Shown piece after piece: positions 61,319-64,000 of a stretch of 64,000 nt of DNA (position 1 is the first letter of the stretch; each line of letters opens with the position of its first letter). The position numbers and the translations under genes are program-made. The notes below the pieces were generated by a model. The model made no database searches and was not told the origin of the DNA. It worked only from the letters and a program-made list of their open reading frames with translations. Source of the stretch: Fennellomyces sp. T-0311 (lineage: Eukaryota > Mucoromycota > Mucoromycetes > Mucorales > Lichtheimiaceae); the NCBI GenBank assembly GCA_025266875.1, contig JALLLT010000016.1:620001-684000 (forward strand), given 5' to 3'.

Positions 61319-64000
61319 TTAAGCAGCGGATGGCGAGGAAGTCTGCTGTTTATCCACATCGTCAACAATGGGAGGAGGTGCGCTGGCTGCTTTGGGGGAA
61401 TATGATTCGCCGTTGATCGGCGACTTCTTGTCCACCGAGTCGTTGCTGCTGCTGCTACTGCTGCTGCTGCTGCTCCTGCTGCCATTGTTGCCGCGCTCTT
61501 CGCTGTTGGGATTTGTCACCTGAGGAGGAGGAGGATGATGATGGGGGTGGTGCGGAGGCGAGCGCGGCTCACTGGGCGACTGTGAGGATTCGTAATCCAC
61601 AATCATGCGTGTCGACATCATGTTGGGCGACGGCTGCTGCAGTCGTGGGCGCTTGTCTGCTTCGTGGTGGTGATGATCCATCGGGGACGCGCGTTTCTCG
61701 GGCAATTTCTGCGCTAAGCTGATAAGCGTGCCTGCAGCGTTTTCATCGTTTCTTCGGGTGCTTTCTGGAAAGGACGTACGACGAATGTGGTCACGAGGCG
61801 AATGATGCGGCTTTTTGTCCTCGGGATAGTAATACGAAGATGAAGCATTGCTTGTGCGTGATGGCGGGCGCATGGGCCGTGGTGATGGGTGTGGGACCGG
61901 GGACCGTGTAACAGGCTCTTGGGGTGGTTTGGGTCGTGTGGCATAGGGCGGTGGCGGCAGCGGTGGACGATCCAGAATTAATGGATTCATTTGGACTCGT
62001 TCACCTGGTGTCGGTGCGCGTCCGACCCCACTAATATCGGGAATCCGTACATCCTCACGCTGACCATGAGGCACTGGTGATCGTCCACGCTCGTTGGGCA
62101 TAGGAAGATCACGTGGAGGAGGCCATTGATCCTGTATTTATATATATATAAGCCTCAACTTGCACAACCAATATTGCCTTTTTCTTTCCCACTTACCACA
62201 GTGCTTCGTCGGTGTTGTTGGGGTTGTTCGTAGGGTCGTGGTGTGCTTCCAGGATAACCAGGCGGCGGTGGAGGACCCTGGGGTGGTGCACCCACCAATG
62301 GCGGTGGGGGCGGGTATTGTCCTGAAGCACTTGTTTGTGGAGGGCCGTTTTGGGAATACTGGTAAGGGTTGTTCACGTCTTGCGGTACCGGTGTAGTGAC
62401 CGACGCGCCGTTCGTGTTTGGTATGCCGTGTGTCTTGCGCAGCAATTCGAGGCGTTGGCGAATGTGAGGATTGTTGGGGTCTAGCTCGCTGGCACGCTGG
62501 TAGGCGTCCAGCGCATCCTGAATCTGGTTGTTGCACGACTCGTAGAGGGTGCCGAGATCATACCACACTTCGCTGATGTAAGGGTTGAGGCGAATGGCGC
62601 GGCTGTAAGCATCTAGTGCGTCACGGTACTGATTGATTTGATAATACAAAACACCGATTGAGCACCAGAATGTCGGATTGCGTGCGTCACGGTACACGGC
62701 CTGCTGGTACGCTTCGTAGGCCTTGTTGTAGTTCTGTTCCGCCATGTAGCAGCGACCTAGCAGGTACCACGACTGGGCGTCGTTGCTGTCGGCTTTGAGT
62801 GAGCGTGTCAGGTAGCTGACAGCCATGTTTTGGTTCGAGAAGGATGTGTTTTGCTGATGGTAGAGCCAGCCAAGCTGCTGCAGCACTTTGGCATGGTCGG
62901 GATTTTCGTTTAATACACGTTCATATGCTTCCTTTGCGTTCTCGTACTAGTATAAATAAGTAAAAATTCATTAGCTGCTTGAACCCCCCAATGAACCCCT
63001 TCTTTCATGCATGTGCACTGGCCTGGGCCTTTTTATATATTATTTACCTCCTTTTGCTGCTCGTACACATGGCCGGTTTGGAACCAAATGTCAATTTCGG
63101 TCAGAGGCCGGGGAGGGCTGTGTAGAATGTATCGGAAGCACTAAGACCAGTAAGATAAAGGTTAGTACCGGTTTCACACCGAGCTCCATCTATATTAACC
63201 TGCAAACTGAGATCGTATTTCTGCTGCTGTTTGTAAATGATGCCCAGGCGGAAGTAAATTTCGTTGGCCTTTTCAAAGGTGGGATCCATCTTCATGACGG
63301 CGGAAAAGGCCTCTTCTGCGTGCTCGATGGAGCCGTAGCGGTCGTACAGAATGCCAATGCCGTACCAGAGCTTGGGATCCTGCAAAAAAACAAGATTTGT
63401 CAAAGGGGGCGAACATAGGAAAAAAGGGCGGCTTGCTTGGGTTACCTTTGGATTGGGCAGATGATAGAGGGCCTGCTGATATGCATGATATGCCTCTTGG
63501 AGATTGTCCATCATCAGGTGGCAATGGCCCAGGGCGCTCCAGGTATCGCCGTTGTTCTCTTGGATGTTGAGGATGCGCTTGAAGTAGTCGACGGCCTGCG
63601 AGTGGTTATTACGTAAGATACACAAGGCACGAGCACGCGCGCTGGGGGAGTGGGGATTACCTTGCCAAACTGTTCGCGACCTCGGCACAGGGAAGCAATG
63701 TGGGACAAGGCATTGATGGAATAAGGGTTGTGTCTCAAGGCATATTCGTAACAAGCCATGGCACGCTCCCAGTCTGACATCAGCTCCGCCAGGCTGCCTA
63801 AAAGGTCCAAACCAAAATAAGTGTGGCGTCCCTTACACGAAAAAAAAAAAAGAAACAAAAACACGCTAAGCCAAATGCGGGCTATACACAAGATTAAAGT
63901 GTAATCCGCGGTTACACATGCACCAACTAAAAAAATCCCAATGTGCTTGCCCTTTCCCCCCCCCCACTTCCCCTTTCCACTCCGCCCTTGATCCTTCTAG
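61319..64000 (-). CDS. SSN6: Ssn6/Cyc8-type TPR corepressor, 5' end outside the window
   Basis: General transcriptional corepressor that pairs with Tup1. The most upstream coding exon seen starts at about 63797 (SLAELMSDWERAMACYEYAL); bases 63798-64000 look like intron, so the start lies to the right. TPR units follow in series: NPYSINALSHIA, YFKRILNIQENNGDTWSALGHCHL, LWYGIGILYDRYGSIEHAEEAF split, IYFRLGIIYKQQQKYDLSL, MLQQLGWLYHQQ, SWYLLGRCYMAEQNYNKAYEA, TFWCSIGVLYYQINQYRDALD, EVWYDLGTLYESCNNQIQDALD, ending NNPHIRQRLELLRKTHG. The C-terminal half is Pro/Ser/His-rich disorder with a serine run (CTG triplets on the plus strand, 61441-61476) and ends SSPSAA, TAA 61319. TPR spacing and the IRQRLELL end are typical of Ssn6. 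Confidence 0.92.

Overview
The window is eukaryotic nuclear DNA from a filamentous fungus, most likely an early-diverging (Mucoromycota-type) lineage. The genes are compact and carry many short introns (about 50-110 nt, GT..AG, often GTAAGT/GTATGT donors). Gene content includes a chitin synthase lying tail to tail with a GPI-type chitin deacetylase (chitin-to-chitosan chemistry), a C1-domain Pex24-type peroxin, an EF-hand MscS channel and a homeodomain factor with a conserved fungal C-terminal block. The lineage call is an inference from gene content, not from a marker alignment.

Layout. 1-4866 (-): formin, 3' end cut by the window edge. 5145-6138 (+): GINS subunit Sld5. 6227-7983 (-): C1 + Pex24/dysferlin-type peroxin. 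8690-13271 (+): three tandem paralogues with several ubiquitin-like domains, a zinc ribbon and a RING; copy 1 is intact, copy 2 has two -1 shifts, copy 3 has a damaged RING. 13398-15047 (-): eIF2 gamma. 15789-17214 (-): homeodomain factor. 17215-18753: repeat-rich stretch with the spliced 3' end of a zinc-knuckle, probably transposon-derived gene. 18754-21506 (+): EF-hand MscS channel. 22222-25696 (+) and 25960-27400 (-): chitin synthase and chitin deacetylase. 27539-29957 (-) and 30058-30940 (+): SMP3 GPI mannosyltransferase and Rab7 GTPase from a 100-bp divergent promoter. 30941-34868: gene-poor, decayed. 34869-36647 (+): ribophorin I/OST1. 36867-37307 (+): small helical protein. 37570-39783 (+): Ded1/DDX3 helicase. 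40119-41003 (-): retroelement-like fragment. 42582-44510 (-): secreted/membrane Kelch protein. 46793-47624 (+): mucin-like type I membrane protein. 47672-48874 (-) and 48926-50336 (+): AP endonuclease and MFAP1, starts only 51 bp apart. 50392-53369 (-): UVRAG/Vps38. 53.5-55.6 kb: weak small candidates. 56086-60694 (+): exportin-7. 61319-64000 (-): Ssn6/Cyc8 corepressor, 5' end outside the window.

Most genes are housekeeping: actin, replication, translation, splicing, nuclear export, ER glycosylation and GPI synthesis, endosome/vacuole traffic and cell wall. Functional neighbours worth noting are the chitin synthase/deacetylase pair and the secretory/GPI genes (SMP3, OST1). The most unusual locus is the ubiquitin-like/RING array: the third domain of copies 1 and 2 is a close ubiquitin look-alike ending in an internal LRLxGG. 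No tRNA, rRNA or CRISPR was seen. Where exon joins are given they were read by eye from splice signals and frame.
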